A stretch of DNA of 64,000 nt, taken from the NCBI RefSeq assembly GCF_032854445.1, contig NC_088302.1, forward strand, positions 41,234,191 to 41,298,190, in the 5' to 3' direction. The notes under the pieces were generated by a model. It saw nothing but the letters and a program-made list of their open reading frames with translations, had not been told where the DNA came from and made no database searches. This document shows positions 40,201 to 51,156 of the stretch, piece after piece. The position numbers and the translations under genes are program-made. This DNA is from Liolophura sinensis (lineage: Eukaryota > Mollusca > Polyplacophora > Chitonida > Chitonidae). How positions within the stretch are numbered: the stretch's first letter is position 1; the number at the start of each line of letters is the position of its first letter.

Positions 40201-43200
40201 TAACAAAAACTTCACAATAATCTAATAATACCTAACAAGCCATATGACTTAAAATTTGGACTCATAATCAGACTTCAAGGAGTGTGTTTTTCCTGAGTTA
40301 TTTGATTGGTTTGACGCCGTATTCAAGAATATTTCACTGGAAATACGGTGGAGTCCAGATTTATGGGGAGAGGAGACCGGGCTTTGCTGCCCGGGGGAAA
40401 CCCACAGCCATCCACACGATGCTGACCGTCCACTTACGACCGGGGAGGAAGCCAGCATAAAATGGACTTGAACTCACAGCGAATACATTGATGTGAATAT
40501 AAGAGTCAAGTCCGACATTCATATACCATTCGTAGTCCGTAAAGGGCGTTCCAAGTCGATAATCGCAAGATCCATTTCCAAAACAACGTTTAACACTAAC
40601 TCCCAAACACAAAGGTATGTAAGAAATTATACAAATAGGAAATAAAGCCGGTAACACACAAGAGAGAAGCGGTCATCAGTTTTCAATGATGCCGGGCAGA
40701 CAATGAATATTCCAGGCATGAATTCCATATCAACGTTCAAATTCGTAGTCCATGAATGAGTTCCATGTCAAATAACAATTAAACAAGTATCTCAGTCGCG
40801 CTTTGATTGCAGCTGTTCATAAAGGTATCATGCTGATGTAATTAGCATGGCTACCTAACTCCAGGTTAAGCGGTATTAGATACAGTTTGAAAATGAAGAG
40901 CGTTACAGACCCTAACTGATCAGATTGTGATTCAAAAGTAACGGACGATTACGTCTTTCCCGTCAATATGTAAAGATCGCATGCTACAAGAGGCGCCATC
41001 TATGGTGTTACACATGACATACAAGATAGACGATTACACTGGGCAACCAGCGCCATCTATGTTGTTAAATACCATGTACGTGATAGATATGTACATAGGG
41101 ATAACAGCGCCGTCTATGTGGTTGATCACAATGCAGATCGCCAGAGATTCTGAACGCTCTGTCCATACCTGCCAACAAGAGCGTTATACTCATTGTAAAA
41201 TTTGGGAAACTTAGAATGAAGGCGTTTTATGTAGTATCCTTGACAAACTAGTTTTTGAACTAGCAACTTGTGACTCAGATTAAAGTCATCACAATTAACG
41301 CAAGATCTGACAAATGCGAGATATGTATACGCCATATGCAGGACCCTTTGGTATATTGCTATCTAAATAAGGATAATTTACAATATCAAAATTGAAGTTG
41401 TCCCTCTTGTCGTAAAGGCGGCGTGAAAGGAGACCTTGTTCGTCTTTGTACAGATATATATCCAAATAAGATGTACCATCAGGACTATCTGTTGTCTCCT
41501 TTAAATCCAATGAAGGTGGATAGTTCTTCTGTAAGACGTTTGGAGTTGTTAAGAATCCACATGCAGTTGACACCTGAATTTTTTGTTATGGCACAACAAT
41601 ACTTATTCCAAAATGGCTTTACTTCTTGTAACGCTCTCGTAAGTAGGGTTGACAAGAGTTTGGTGGTACAGCTTCTTGAACCTGCAATAAATCGAGCCTT
41701 GTATGGGGATTTATGCATTTTAGGAATCCAGTAAAGTTGTGGTATTTCTGTGTGACGGGTAGGTATATTTATGCGCCTTTCTTTAAAAAAGGTTTTGTGT
41801 TTGTTAAATAGTTCCCCCAGAGTACATGTAGTAGCAGAATACGTGGATGTCGTTGTAGATGCACATAACTCTTGAACAAGAATTTGATAATAATAATTCT
41901 TGCAAATAAAGATGACATGCCCTGAGTCATTACGCTGCGGGGGCACGTTAACCACTCGGCCACAGAGCACCCTAAATGATTGACTCTTTCTTGGTTAAGA
42001 TCTCCAAACGTAATGATTATAGTTTGCTTCTCGTGTGTATGATATCCATGTCAACTATGCCTTAAGAAGTCTACACGCTTGGAGAAATGAGTGAATTTAT
42101 TTAGCCAAAATACCTGTTGAACAGCGCCTAGAACGAAGCGGATGAGAGTGAAGACGAGAATACTTGGGGCGAAGGCAGTGCCCACACTGACAAAGAGCAT
42201 AATCCACTGACTGATCAAGCATATCTTCTTTCGTCCGAATCGATCCGCCAGAGAGGTGAAAAAAGTAGCCCCTACACCCTGACCGATGACAAGAACGGTT
42301 TGAGTCAGCTGTGCTTGATAGGTCCTGTCACACACCAAGTCCCACTGAAACAGACGATGTGTAAGATTAAACTGAAGTCACACTTGAAATCTGAAACAGA
42401 CGATGCGCAAAATTAAGCCAAATACACGTATCATCTTCCAGTAAAATTTCCCATTTTCAACATCAAATTCCTCTGGGATCTCTGTGCAAGATTATCTCAG
42501 AGTCACCTATTAAGTCCCACTAAATGACAACAGATGCTCGAAAGACAACTCTAAACCTCTATAGTCAACTCTTTTCATGTGACATTTATCATACTAGCGC
42601 TGCACTGAATGGCCATGCCGTCCCACACCGGCAGAGATAGGATCTACTCACAATAGGCCTATTCGCACTTGGTTTATGCCCTACTCTTTTTATCACTTGA
42701 GCGCCAAGCAAGAGCGTCACCAAGACTGCAGAAATTGGTTAAAGTATTAGCTGTGGCGAGTCTTGGAATTGAACCCCGATTCTCTCCCTTACATGACGGA
42801 CAATCTCGTCCGCCACTGTGGGTCTAGTCTGCGTATAGAGTTTCGTTACCTCGGTGACGAGGGTGGAATATTTGTGTAAATCGTAGTCATAGCCCGAGCG
42901 ACAACGTCCGGTCTCCGTCATAGTGCCATTGCTGTAGTCTTTAAGTTCCACACACGTCTTGTGATAGGCAGTGTCAACACTGATGTTGGGTGTCGGGTTT
43001 ATGTGAGACTGGGACGTCATATTCACGACGGACTGACACCGCAACGGAGGCTGGTAACCTGATAAACACCAGATTGCATTGAGCCATTTATTAGACAATT
43101 ACGTTTCATGTCAGTTTAAGAGGACAGCCAGCTTTAGAGGAAACCTGAAATATTGGCGAGGAGCTTCGAAATAGTTCATGGACAAGCCCCTGCCACCTGG

Positions 43201-43674
43201 CTGATTACTTGCTAAAACAACATAAACCTGAGCCGATGATGATGTCAGTAAACTCTGACTGGCTTCCATGCGTATCACACTTGAACAAGGCTATTTACTC
43301 TCTGGCGAATAGTCTCCACGTACGATTATTTGCACGCAGAACAAGAAGATATTTGGGCGCATGTCAAGCGTGGGTCTATATGTTATATGACTGTATGTTA
43401 AATGTGATGACAACACAGTATTTTGGGTACTTCTAGACCAGTGACGTCTAATATATTGCAATTAATATCACGGCGTTTTATGACCTAAACTGCTTAAGCC
43501 ATGGTCCTAGGGGACACATAAATTGCTACCGTTTATGCAATTACATGAACATTGAGAATAAAGCTCTAACTGGGGTAAACAAACAAGAGGACGTATTTCA
43601 CCGGTTACGTGTGATCATTTGCCGGCTATCACACTGTCGTCGCCGCTCTGGTTGTACTCTCAATGCTGAACGTC

Positions 43675-43749
<75 letters not shown>

Positions 43750-45259
43750 GTTGTTGTTGAATCAGCAACTTTCTTTTGTCTGTTGGACAGTGCGGGATTT
43801 TGTTGGAATAAAGTTATTGGGCCAAGGCGATAGTTTGTCTAATTTCATTTGTTTTACCTAATTAGTCTTTAACGCTCAAGAGTCTCAAGAGTTTTTCCCT
43901 TATGCAATGGCTGTCAGTTTTATAGACTAAGGAAAGTACAAGGGGTTAATCATCTGCTTCGTTTACAGGTAGGTACCTCATATTGATGAAGAAGGTCTTT
44001 ATTGAACGTTAGACACCGCGAACTGCAAAATTATCGCCTTTAAGCGCTTATCGTCACCTTCATTCCATTGAGTGTAAAGGGAAAGGAATCTCTAAACCCA
44101 GTGTTGTAATTTCATTCTCCACAGAGCAGGTCATTCACATGTAGATGTGAACGTGCATTAGTATATGAAGAACAGATGGTTGTCATCAAGATAACTGACC
44201 TTCCCAGACAGCTTCGGGAGCGGTAGATCCAGGATCAATCCTGGGTAGAGTCACACCTAAGACTTTAAAAGAGGAAGGTGTGGTTTCCTCGCTTGGCGTT
44301 CAGCATGGAGGTGATAGTGCAACGACTGGTTGACCCGTATCAGTATAATGGCTCGGGTGGGGCAGCTTACTTGCCTTCGGTAAGTCGTTTCAGTGAAGCA
44401 GCACTAGATAAAAGAGCGGTGGAAATCCGTCCTGCAACAAGGAGGTACATTACATACACCCTAAAGATTCCTTCGTCGTCATATGACTGAAAATTGTTGA
44501 GCACGACGTTAAACCCCAATCACTCACTCACTCAAGATAACATCACTGCACCTTGTGTGAACTTGATTAACAATGCTATCTATTTTTCGGCCAAATCAAA
44601 ACAGCGTCTTCTTGGATCAGGCCAGTAGATTTATACATGTATACGGTGTTTATCGAAGCAAAAGATTTCGAACTTTAAAGCCTTCGGTATTACCAGACTT
44701 GAGCTAGTATCTGGGTCTCTCATGAAGTAGGTGCTCTGTTCACCTTAAATGGTAGAGTATGAGCATATTCGCTTGAAATAAGTTAACTGATATTTTGAAT
44801 TCTGGGTGCTCCTGACATTTGGAACTGTCGGTCCAGCAAAAATGGCGAGTGTCCAGGGGCCGTCAATTCCCTGGAAGCTCTGAAGGAGCTATATCGCCTT
44901 AGAGACGATTTGTCGTATCTTCGATATGCCGACTGAGGTGTAATTTAATATTTGAGCCTGCCTGAAAAAAATTGAAATAGACATTTAGCTCAATTGTTGA
45001 CGTTGGAGAACTTTTGCCAGTGTTTTTACTGGGCCTTGGTGGTAAACTTGCCGGCCTATTAGCGCTGGCTTACTTTCGATTGAAATCAATGTCATTCACA
45101 TGTATACATACACTTTTTGATCAGGCCTTTGGCTAAAAAAAATGCGTGCGTCTGATTTAGGGGAATTATCAGTAACGCGCCAAAGTCAGTGGTTACAAGG
45201 GTTACTTATCTTTCCTTCACTGATGAATCTTGCTACACGTCCTAAGTGAAATGATCTTG

Positions 45260-45333
<74 letters not shown>

Positions 45334-48028
45334 GCTGAATAGAACTGCAACGTCATCGCATTGAAACACAGTCACTAAATTAGAAAAAAGAGACAAATGA
45401 GTCCAAGTTTCTGTCATATTACACTGTGGATGATTTGCCCTTCCATGGGAGAATTGTATATATTAATATATGTTACTTCAAAATGTGTACTGAAAGCTAA
45501 AACAAGCAAACTTAAACAAACTATGTAATTTTGGCACATTATCACTTTGGAAAAACAGATATATATATAACTTCGTGACACTATATCATGTGATCTGGAA
45601 AAGCAAAATCTTTGAGAAATAATCAAAATTCACAACCTTTCGACAATTGCAGCCATGGTTGCATAGGTGCAGAAAATACAATACCGACGTTGCAGAAAAA
45701 ATGTTATCAAAAAAGACCATTATTTCAGTACATGTGGCAATAACATTTGTACTACAAAAACCGCCTACGCTAAGTAACTCTCATAAAAGGAATTGAAAAC
45801 AATAAAAGGAACTATATGTCAAACTCCATGAAAAATGGCCAGGTGGTTGGATTTATTTTAAAGTTGAAGTCGACGAAGTTTGTCAGGCGGCTCCATTTTA
45901 ATGGACTGACGAGTCCATCTAAGGAAGCTAACTAATAAACATATAAATATGTAGGCTCAAGGACGGTAAACACGTAGGCCCTATATTTATAGTAATGTGC
46001 ACCGGGAAAATGGCAATTTACCATGTTTAATTTACCGAGAAAATATACTACACAAGGCACTCCTGACACTTGGTATTCTTGGTACTCCTGATATGTGGTA
46101 TTCTTGGTAATCCTGATATGTGGTATTCTTGGTAATCCTGATATTTGGTATTCTTGGTACTCCTGATATTTGGGATTCTTGGCACTCTTGATATTTGGTA
46201 TTCTTGGTATTCCTGATATTTGGTATTCTTGGTAATCCTGATATTTGGTATTCTTGGTATTCCTGATATTTGGTATTCTTGGTAATCCTGATATTTGGTA
46301 TTCTTGGTATTCCTGATATTTGGTATTCTTGGTAATCCTGATATTTGGTATTCTTGGTATTCCTGATATTTGGTATTCTTGGTAATCCTGATATTTGGTA
46401 TTCTTGGTATTCCTGATATGTGGTATTCTTGGTAATCCTGATATTTGGTATTCTTGGTATTCCTGATATTTGGTATTCTTGGTAATCCTGATATTTGGTA
46501 TTCTTGGTTCTTCTGATATGTGGTATTCTTGGTAATAATGATATTTGGTATTGTTGGTAATCCTGATATTTAGTATTCTTGCTACTCCTGATATTTGGTA
46601 TTCTTGGTAATCTTGATATGTGGTATTCTTGGTAATCCTGATATTTGGTATTGTTGGTACTCCTGATATGTGGTATTGTTGGTACTCCTGATATTTGGTA
46701 TTCTTGGTAATCCTGATATGTGGTATTCTTGGTACTGCTGATATTTGGTATTCTTGTACTCCTGATATTTGGTATTCTTGCTACTCCTAATATTTGGTAT
46801 TCTTGGTAATCCTGATATTTGGTATTCTTGGTAATCCTGATATTTGGTATTCTTGGTAATAATGATATTTGGTATTCTTGGTAATAATGATATTTGGTAT
46901 TCTTGGTAATCCTGATATTTAGTATTCTTGCTACTCCTGATATGTGGTATTCTTGGTATTCCTGATATTCGACATTCTTGGTACTCCTGATATTTGGCAT
47001 TCTTGGTACTCCTGATGTGTGGTATTCTTGGTAATCCTGATATTTGGCATTCTTGGTACTCCTGATATTTGGCATTCTTGGTACTCCTGATATTTGGCAT
47101 TCTTGGCACTCTTGATATTTGGTATTCTTGGTATTCCTGATATGTGCTATTCTTGGTACTCCTGATATTTGGCATTCTTGGTATTCCTGATATTTGGCAT
47201 TCTTGGTACTCCTGATATGTGGCATTCTTGGTACTCCTGATATGTGGTATTCTTGGTATTCCTGATATGTGGTATTCTTGGTATTCCTGATATTTGGTAT
47301 TCTTGGTACTCCTGATATGTGGTATTCTTGGTACTCCTGATATTTGGGATTCTTGGCACTCTTGATATTTGGTATTCTTGCTACTCCTGATATTTGGTAT
47401 TCTTGGTATTCCTGATATGTGGTATTCTTGGTATTCCTGATATTTGGTATTCTTTGTATTCCTGATATGTGGTATTCTTGCTACTCCTGATATTTGGCAT
47501 TCTTGGTACTCCTGATATGTGGCATTCTTGGCACTCCTGATAATTGGTATTGTTGGTACTCCTGATATGTGGTATTGTTGGCACTCCTGATATTTGGTAC
47601 TCTTGGTTCTCCTGATATGTACTATTCTTTGTATACCCAATATTTTGTATTGTTGGTACTGCTGATATTTGGTAATCATGGTATTGCTGATATTTGGTAG
47701 TTTTGGTATTACCGATATTTGGTATTGTTGGTACTACTGATATTTTATAGCCTTTGTACTGCTGATATTAGTATTCATGGCACTCCTGATATTTGGTATT
47801 CTCAGTACAAATATATAAATTCTTTTGTATACTTTATCTGTAGTTTTTATATTTTACTAAGAACGTCTTACAATGTTACTTACCTAGATATATGTAGATA
47901 TAAAGTTGAAAACAGGCAGGGAAGGACAGAGATTTAACCAACACCATCTGCAGGATCTGGTAACTGCCCCATACTCCTAGCGACTTGAATAACTGGTCGA
48001 TCTTCTTACCCTGGGTGTCTATCGACAT
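31271..48028 (-). CDS. SLC22-like (organic cation/anion) transporter gene B, ten exon positions, with exon 8 array
   Basis: Plasma-membrane major facilitator transporter of the SLC22 type. Exons (minus): 48028-47884, 43058-42850, 42344-42114, 39542-39337, 38406-38137, 37974-37840, 36831-36746, one of the exon 8 copies (the one nearest exon 7 is 35591-35483), 33319-33247, 31411-31271. All have GT-AG sites; the joined length is 1605 nt, 534 aa. Landmarks: TM1 in exon 1; a glycosylated extracellular loop in exon 2; TEWDLVCD at the exon 2/3 join; DRFGRKK in exon 3; ESLRWLLANGR with the large cytosolic loop in exon 5; IGRRTT in exon 7; ELYPT in exon 8; TM11-12 in exons 9-10. Exon 8 occurs seven times, of which five are usable. 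The substrate cannot be told from sequence. No disabling changes were found outside exon copies a and f. Confidence 0.88.
31412..32870. repeat. 46-bp minisatellite in intron 9 of gene B, abutting exon 10
   Basis: About 25 copies of a 46-bp unit (CATAGAGCATAACACAATGT ACAACATCACACAACACACA TCAGGT), split by a SINE at 32082-32428. The unit nearest exon 10 supplies the splice acceptor: its TACAACAT-type segment reads TGTAG followed by ATTG on the minus strand at the exon edge. A shorter, related array occupies the same place in gene C (51322-51800). Confidence 0.9.
32082..32428 (-). mobile_element. SINE family 2 copy inserted in the minisatellite
   Basis: Minus orientation: tRNA-like head near 32400-32428 (TAGCACAGTTGGTAGAGCG on the minus strand), B-box-like GGATCAATCC, and a tail ending in CACTCACTCACT repeats. 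It lies between the words ACAATACACATCAG of the flanking array and a repeat of CAATACACATCAG on the other side, which looks like a target duplication. Confidence 0.85.
33678..34034 (-). mobile_element. SINE family 2 copy in intron 8 of gene B
   Basis: Same family and orientation as 32082-32428, from a GTGAGT-repeat tail through the GCTCTTTTATCTAGTGCTGC body to the tRNA-like head at about 34015-34034. Confidence 0.85.
34375..34482 (-). pseudogene. Exon 8 copy a of gene B, decayed
   Basis: The most distal copy. Acceptor CAG is present before 34482, but the frame meets a TGA after SLFL, and no GTAAG donor is found where the other copies have one. Probably a truncated end of the array. Confidence 0.85.
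34557..34665 (-). CDS. Exon 8 copy b of gene B, intact
   Basis: 109 nt with acceptor CAG and donor GTAAG, open frame. Relative to copy g: Ser after PS; FLCTPELFPT in place of FQYTPELYPT. Confidence 0.85.
34741..34849 (-). CDS. Exon 8 copy c of gene B, intact
   Basis: 109 nt with acceptor and donor, open frame. Differences from copy g: PSVW, TVIGK, and SQHTPELYPT in the last third. Confidence 0.85.
34925..35033 (-). CDS. Exon 8 copy d of gene B, intact
   Basis: 109 nt with acceptor and donor, open frame. Differences include PSSWKTG (a Lys entering the helix start), KFDIS (Asp for Gly) and SWRTLLQYT. These charged changes make this copy the most unlike the others. Confidence 0.83.
35116..35224 (-). 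CDS. Exon 8 copy e of gene B, intact
   Basis: 109 nt with acceptor and donor, open frame. Differences include VVGTFGIS, MSGVTLFLYT (Trp and Gly replaced by Gly-Val) and PTKLR. Confidence 0.85.
35300..35407 (-). pseudogene. Exon 8 copy f of gene B, 1-nt deletion
   Basis: 108 nt: one base is missing in the stretch near 35327, so the frame shifts after SQY. Splice sites are kept (CAG acceptor, GTAAAA donor). Confidence 0.87.
35483..35591 (-). CDS. Exon 8 copy g of gene B, intact, nearest exon 7
   Basis: 109 nt; acceptor CGGTAG, donor GTAAGA. Encodes GKFGISMSWGTLFQYTPELY with the ELYPT motif, nearly identical to the single exon 8 of gene C (53819-53927). Confidence 0.9.
35592..36745 (-). other. 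Intron 7 of gene B
   Basis: Non-coding. Includes a dispersed repeat copy (about 36125-36200) joined to a 390-bp repeat (36205-36600). Confidence 0.6.
36205..36600. repeat. 390-bp dispersed repeat, copy 1
   Basis: Very similar to 40495-40895 through most of its length (CCGACATTCGTATACCATTC, AAGGGCGTTCCAAGTCGATA, CATGAATGAGTTCCA). A diverged copy lies near 53085-53400. Non-coding, without clear terminal repeats; could be a non-autonomous element. Confidence 0.75.
37012..37178 (+). mobile_element. SINE family 1, 5'-truncated copy
   Basis: From the B-box-like GAGTTCAAGTCCAGCTCATG through the tail GAAATATTCTTGAGTACGGC and AATAAA repeats. The tRNA-like A box is missing. Confidence 0.8.
37430..37839. 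repeat. Degenerate repeat at the start of intron 6 of gene B
   Basis: Loose repeats with GGTTATAACACCAG and AGTTATATCATCAAG motifs, beginning right at the exon 6 donor. Clearly related to the long array at the same place in gene C (55380-57007). Confidence 0.65.
38407..39336 (-). other. Intron 4 of gene B
   Basis: AT-rich non-coding sequence; no recognised element. Confidence 0.6.
40297..40485 (-). mobile_element. SINE family 1 copy in intron 3 of gene B
   Basis: Minus orientation: TTGATTGGTTTGACGCCGTA tail first, then body to GGACTTGAACTCACAGCGAA. The A-box part is lost. Confidence 0.8.
40495..40895. repeat. 390-bp dispersed repeat, copy 2
   Basis: Close copy of 36205-36600 in intron 3 of the same gene, directly after the SINE. 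Confidence 0.75.
40990..41145. repeat. Tandem repeat of about 60 bp, three diverged copies
   Basis: Three units each starting GCGCC(A/G)TCTATG followed by a GATAGA-containing stretch. Intronic, non-coding. Confidence 0.7.
41295..41970 (-). pseudogene. Penelope-like reverse transcriptase fragment
   Basis: Two overlapping frames on the minus strand. 41970-41485 has PQLYWIPKMHKSPYKARFIA and SCTTKLLSTLL, the start of an RT domain. 41573-41295 has SYLDIYLYK, LYDKRDNFNFDIVNYPYL and PAYGVYISR from its C-terminal part. The catalytic YxDD region between them is missing, and a frameshift lies near 41500-41570. Non-functional remnant in intron 3 of gene B. PLE assignment is from the LPK/HK-type motif; a related RT class is possible. 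Confidence 0.65.
42345..42560. repeat. Intron 2 repeat of gene B with copies of the exon 3 acceptor
   Basis: Starting at the exon 3 acceptor, the sequence repeats AAGTCCCACTGAAACAGACG-like words at irregular spacing. On the minus strand each word resembles CTGTTTCAG plus the first bases of exon 3. Confidence 0.6.
43425..43600. repeat. Dispersed repeat, copy 3
   Basis: ACTTCTAGACCAGTGACGTC, CTTAAGCCATGGTCCTAG and TGAGAATAAAGCTCTAACTG motifs; counterpart of 22990-23165. Confidence 0.55.
43679..43748. repeat. (TA)n microsatellite
   Basis: About 35 uninterrupted TA repeats. Confidence 0.98.
44209..44537 (+). mobile_element. SINE family 2 copy in intron 1 of gene B
   Basis: Plus orientation: GGTAGATCCAGGATCAATCC (B-box-like), body with GGAAATCCGTCCTGCAACAA, and tail TTGTTGAGCACGACGTTAAA followed by CACTCACTCACTCA. 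The 5' A-box part is truncated. Confidence 0.85.
45259..45330. repeat. (AT)n microsatellite
   Basis: About 36 AT repeats. Confidence 0.98.
46040..47770. repeat. 25-bp minisatellite in intron 1 of gene B
   Basis: Roughly 68 head-to-tail copies of a 25-bp unit (TGGTATTCTTGGTACTCCTG ATATT). Variation is confined mostly to TGGTA(A/C/T)TCCT and ATATT/ATATG. There is no stop codon in long stretches of more than one minus-strand frame, because 25 is not a multiple of three and the unit lacks stops. It ends about 120 bp from exon 1. Confidence 0.95.
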
Positions 48029-48969
48029 CTTTTCGAAAATCACAACTGATGCTGGAAATTACCTACTAAGAATCAAGGTAGAAACGTCAAAAGTGAGACT
48101 CTCACTGATGGTATATAAATAAACTCAAGCAGTAAACCGTCATGGAGGTGTTGTGATCCCCAGAAAGTCGTTGACAATACAGAACAGAGGCGGACCTACA
48201 TTGTTCTGCCTGACCTGTACCAGGCTCATGTTTAGAATTCGTCAGATATTCATGGTAAAACATCGAGAAGAAAAACGTCTGTACTCATGCCATGAGAAGC
48301 TTAGGCAACTCAGAGATCTGCCCATGAATATATTAACAACAAAGTTTTATTGGGGTCAATATAATATATTCTCTTAGCAAGATATGATACCTCACAGAAA
48401 CAAGGGCGTTTCACATCACATTATTTTATGTCTGACGTGTAGTGCATACAAACATCATGTCAGCTTTAATTAAATTTGCGGCATCGGGTGGGGATGGTGT
48501 AACGATGGCGCAGTTTTATTACCAGTCGTGTGTATATATTAAAGATGCCGTAAAAAACCGTAACTGAAATAGTTTTAAGCATTTTCTTGCATTGTAGCAG
48601 AATATTGTGTGTATTCCAATAGGACCATTCAATGTTCAAAAATAAAGTGTTCATAAAAAAGTCATTAAAATGGTACTTATTGCTTTCTCGCTTGGCTTCA
48701 GCACTGGGCAATTGGAGCAAGGATACAGGACTGGCCGGCCCAGTGCCAGTATGTGGCTTGGTGTGGTGTCATGTCTGGTGACTTCGGCATGATACTTCAA
48801 TGGCTACATCACTTTGATGGGATGGGCTCGCCCTGCCACACACCTAATGACTTCTCGTAGTCACTTGACTGGATAAATGTTAAGTAAAATATAAATCCCA
48901 AAGCATACAAACATACTTTTTTATGTAATTCTTTGGAAGTAATACATGTTAACCTAAAAGAAAGTTGAC

Positions 48970-49122
48970 AGATCCTGGCAGAAGTACTATACCTCGGTGT
49001 AAAAGGCTTGAGTTTTCACCGATCCTGTCAGAAGTACTATACCTCAGTGTAAAAGACTTGAGTTTTCACAGATCACAGCAGAAGAACTACATCCCACCGT
49101 GAAAGGTGTGAGTTTTCACAGA
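48970..49122. repeat. 51-bp tandem repeat, three copies
   Basis: Units contain GCAGAAGTACTATACCTC and CTTGAGTTTTCAC(A/C)GATC; the third is diverged. Confidence 0.85.
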
Positions 49123-50224
49123 AGACATAATCTAATGTGATACCGATGGTTGAAGGAGGAGAGCCCACACGGCAACGTGGCCATCGTCAGCGATGTTTAC
49201 ACGACTGGCTTCCTCAGTTTAACGGATGTTGCGTGTTCTGTATATTTTATGACTGTATCTGTTTTACTAGTGAAATGAATAAAGTGAAATGTTTAGATTG
49301 TAAAGTTGTCTTCAGGGCTGAAATTTATGATGTATATGCTAATAAAGTTATTTGACTGAGCAACTGAGACACATGTATTATCATGTATTAACTTATATTC
49401 TGTTATGGTACACGATTTGAATGCTTATCTCTGTTATTCGCCTAGAATATACCTTGCGTCTTTCCAACATCCTTGAAAACTGTTGACTGCTTCTCTCTGG
49501 GTGAGTTAGTCTTATCTTTCTGACTTTATATACATTCGTTTACATTGGTGGTTGGTGTCAAATGTAATTTTTGGGAGTGGCCTTGCAATTACTGACCTGG
49601 AACGTCCATCTTGGTTGACTGTTGATGCACGAATGGTTATTTCAACACACCGATACAACTCTATGTTAGGGTTGGAATAAAATTCTTGTGAACTTTACTC
49701 TCGTGATTGCTGCGATTTGACTGTATTTAAATAACTTCATGAACCAAAGGGTTCACCGTTCATCCTCAACCCATACATGAACATGAATGAACTGAATATA
49801 TATGTTAGTGACAGTCTGATGATTAGTAGGTTTTTCTACAGTCTTAGAAAAGTCATTCAGATATATGTGTACATTATACTGTGTGCATTTTTATCATGTA
49901 AAATACGTGTTTGATTTACCAAACCTCCTTGTGGAAAGTCCGGAATTTACACTTGGGGAAGGGGTCGAACTAGCTCCGCTGGCATCATGGCACTTGTTGA
50001 CGATAGAGATGGCCGTGTTACACATGCACGCCAATGAAAACTAATAATGTTTGATGATAATCTCGCTGAAAGTTGTACATTCGGCCTGTCGCCATTACCT
50101 GAAGCTTTGCAGAGTGGGAGCTTCTTTGACATTAGTGGCGAGTGCAAATATCACAATCTTTAAACAGTCTTCAATGCCTCACTGTAGGGTTACACCCATC
50201 CTATTATTGAGACATGGCTAATAT

Positions 50225-50440
50225 TTATTTATTTATTCCATTTGTGTTTTACGCCGTACTCAAGACGGAAGCTTGGGAGAAACCCACGACCATTCGCCGG
50301 TTGCTGGAAAACCTTTCCACGTACGACCGGAGTGGAAGCCAGCATCAAAAGGACTTGAACTCACAACGACCGAATTGGTGAAAGGCTTCTGGGTCATTGC
50401 GCCGTGCTGGCACGCTAACCACCTACAGAGTCCCCAACAT
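50225..50440 (-). mobile_element. SINE family 1 copy
   Basis: Minus orientation, from a TATTTATTTATT tail through GTGTTTTACGCCGTACTCAA to GGCACGCTAACCACC at the tRNA-like end. Confidence 0.75.
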
Positions 50441-50445
50441 GGCTA

Positions 50446-50578
50446 TTTTTTTTTTTTGATTGGTGTTTTACGCCGTACTCAAGAATATTTCACTTATACG
50501 AAAACCGGGCAGAGCCCGGGGAGACCCACGACCATCCGCAGTTGCTGGAAGACCATCAAGCTTACGGCCGAGCATGGC
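50446..50578 (-). mobile_element. SINE family 1, truncated copy directly next to the previous one
   Basis: Starts with a T run and TGATTGGTGTTTTACGCCGT, carries the CCCGGGGAGACCCACGACCA body, then ends abruptly near ATGGCTAATACC. ATGGCTAAT also precedes the first copy (50213-50221), suggesting nested insertion with a target duplication. Confidence 0.75.
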
Positions 50579-51156
50579 TAATACCTTGCATGTATTAATG
50601 GCTGTGGTGTATGCAACTGAGCGCTTTTTCAGGGTGGTTTACCCTCTTAAGAAAAATCTAATGCACCAGTGTCAAGCTTAATCGATCATCTTTGCTGGTC
50701 TAGTAATTGGCCCACCCTTTCTAAAAGGGGATTTGTATTCGTCTTTAGAAAATAAACACGCCAACAATTCATCATCATTTTTACACAGCCCAGCTCGGAA
50801 TAGTGGGGAGTGTCGGAGATATGTCTGTCAATATAAGGGCTTAGAAATGCACAACTTTACATAAAGAACAAAATTCTTTATTTTCTGCACAAAACTGCCT
50901 TACTGGCGTCGTCGAAAACTTATTGTTTCCAAGATTCCAAATCCTTTGAAGGTATCATATCAGCGGTCTGACAATTACACAATAATTTGGAAAATTATAA
51001 TTTGTAATACATTTCTTAATTATAGTGCATAGTAGCAACAATTAAATCGAGAACAGCAACATATTCTCATTGTAGTGCTTTATATAATTTACGTTTATAA
51101 ATTTACAGGTTGATAATGTGAGTGCATAAGCCACGATCCTAAAAAAAAAATCATCA

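Larger units (their letters stand above)
43059..47883 (-). other. Intron 1 of gene B
   Basis: Holds a dispersed repeat (43425-43600), two AT microsatellites, one SINE family 2 copy (44209-44537) and a 1.7-kb 25-bp minisatellite (46040-47770). No host exon was seen. Confidence 0.65.
48029..51156. other. Intergenic region between genes B and C
   Basis: Upstream of gene B and downstream of gene C. Contains a three-copy tandem repeat (48970-49122) and two SINE family 1 copies. No recognised gene. The promoter of gene B should lie just above 48028. Confidence 0.5.

Noticed and set aside
46032-47679. Long minus-strand ORFs of 397 and 365 codons with repeated YQEYQ / NIRSTKN peptides
   Set aside because: They are translations of the 25-bp minisatellite in shifted frames; no unique sequence, domain or splice context.
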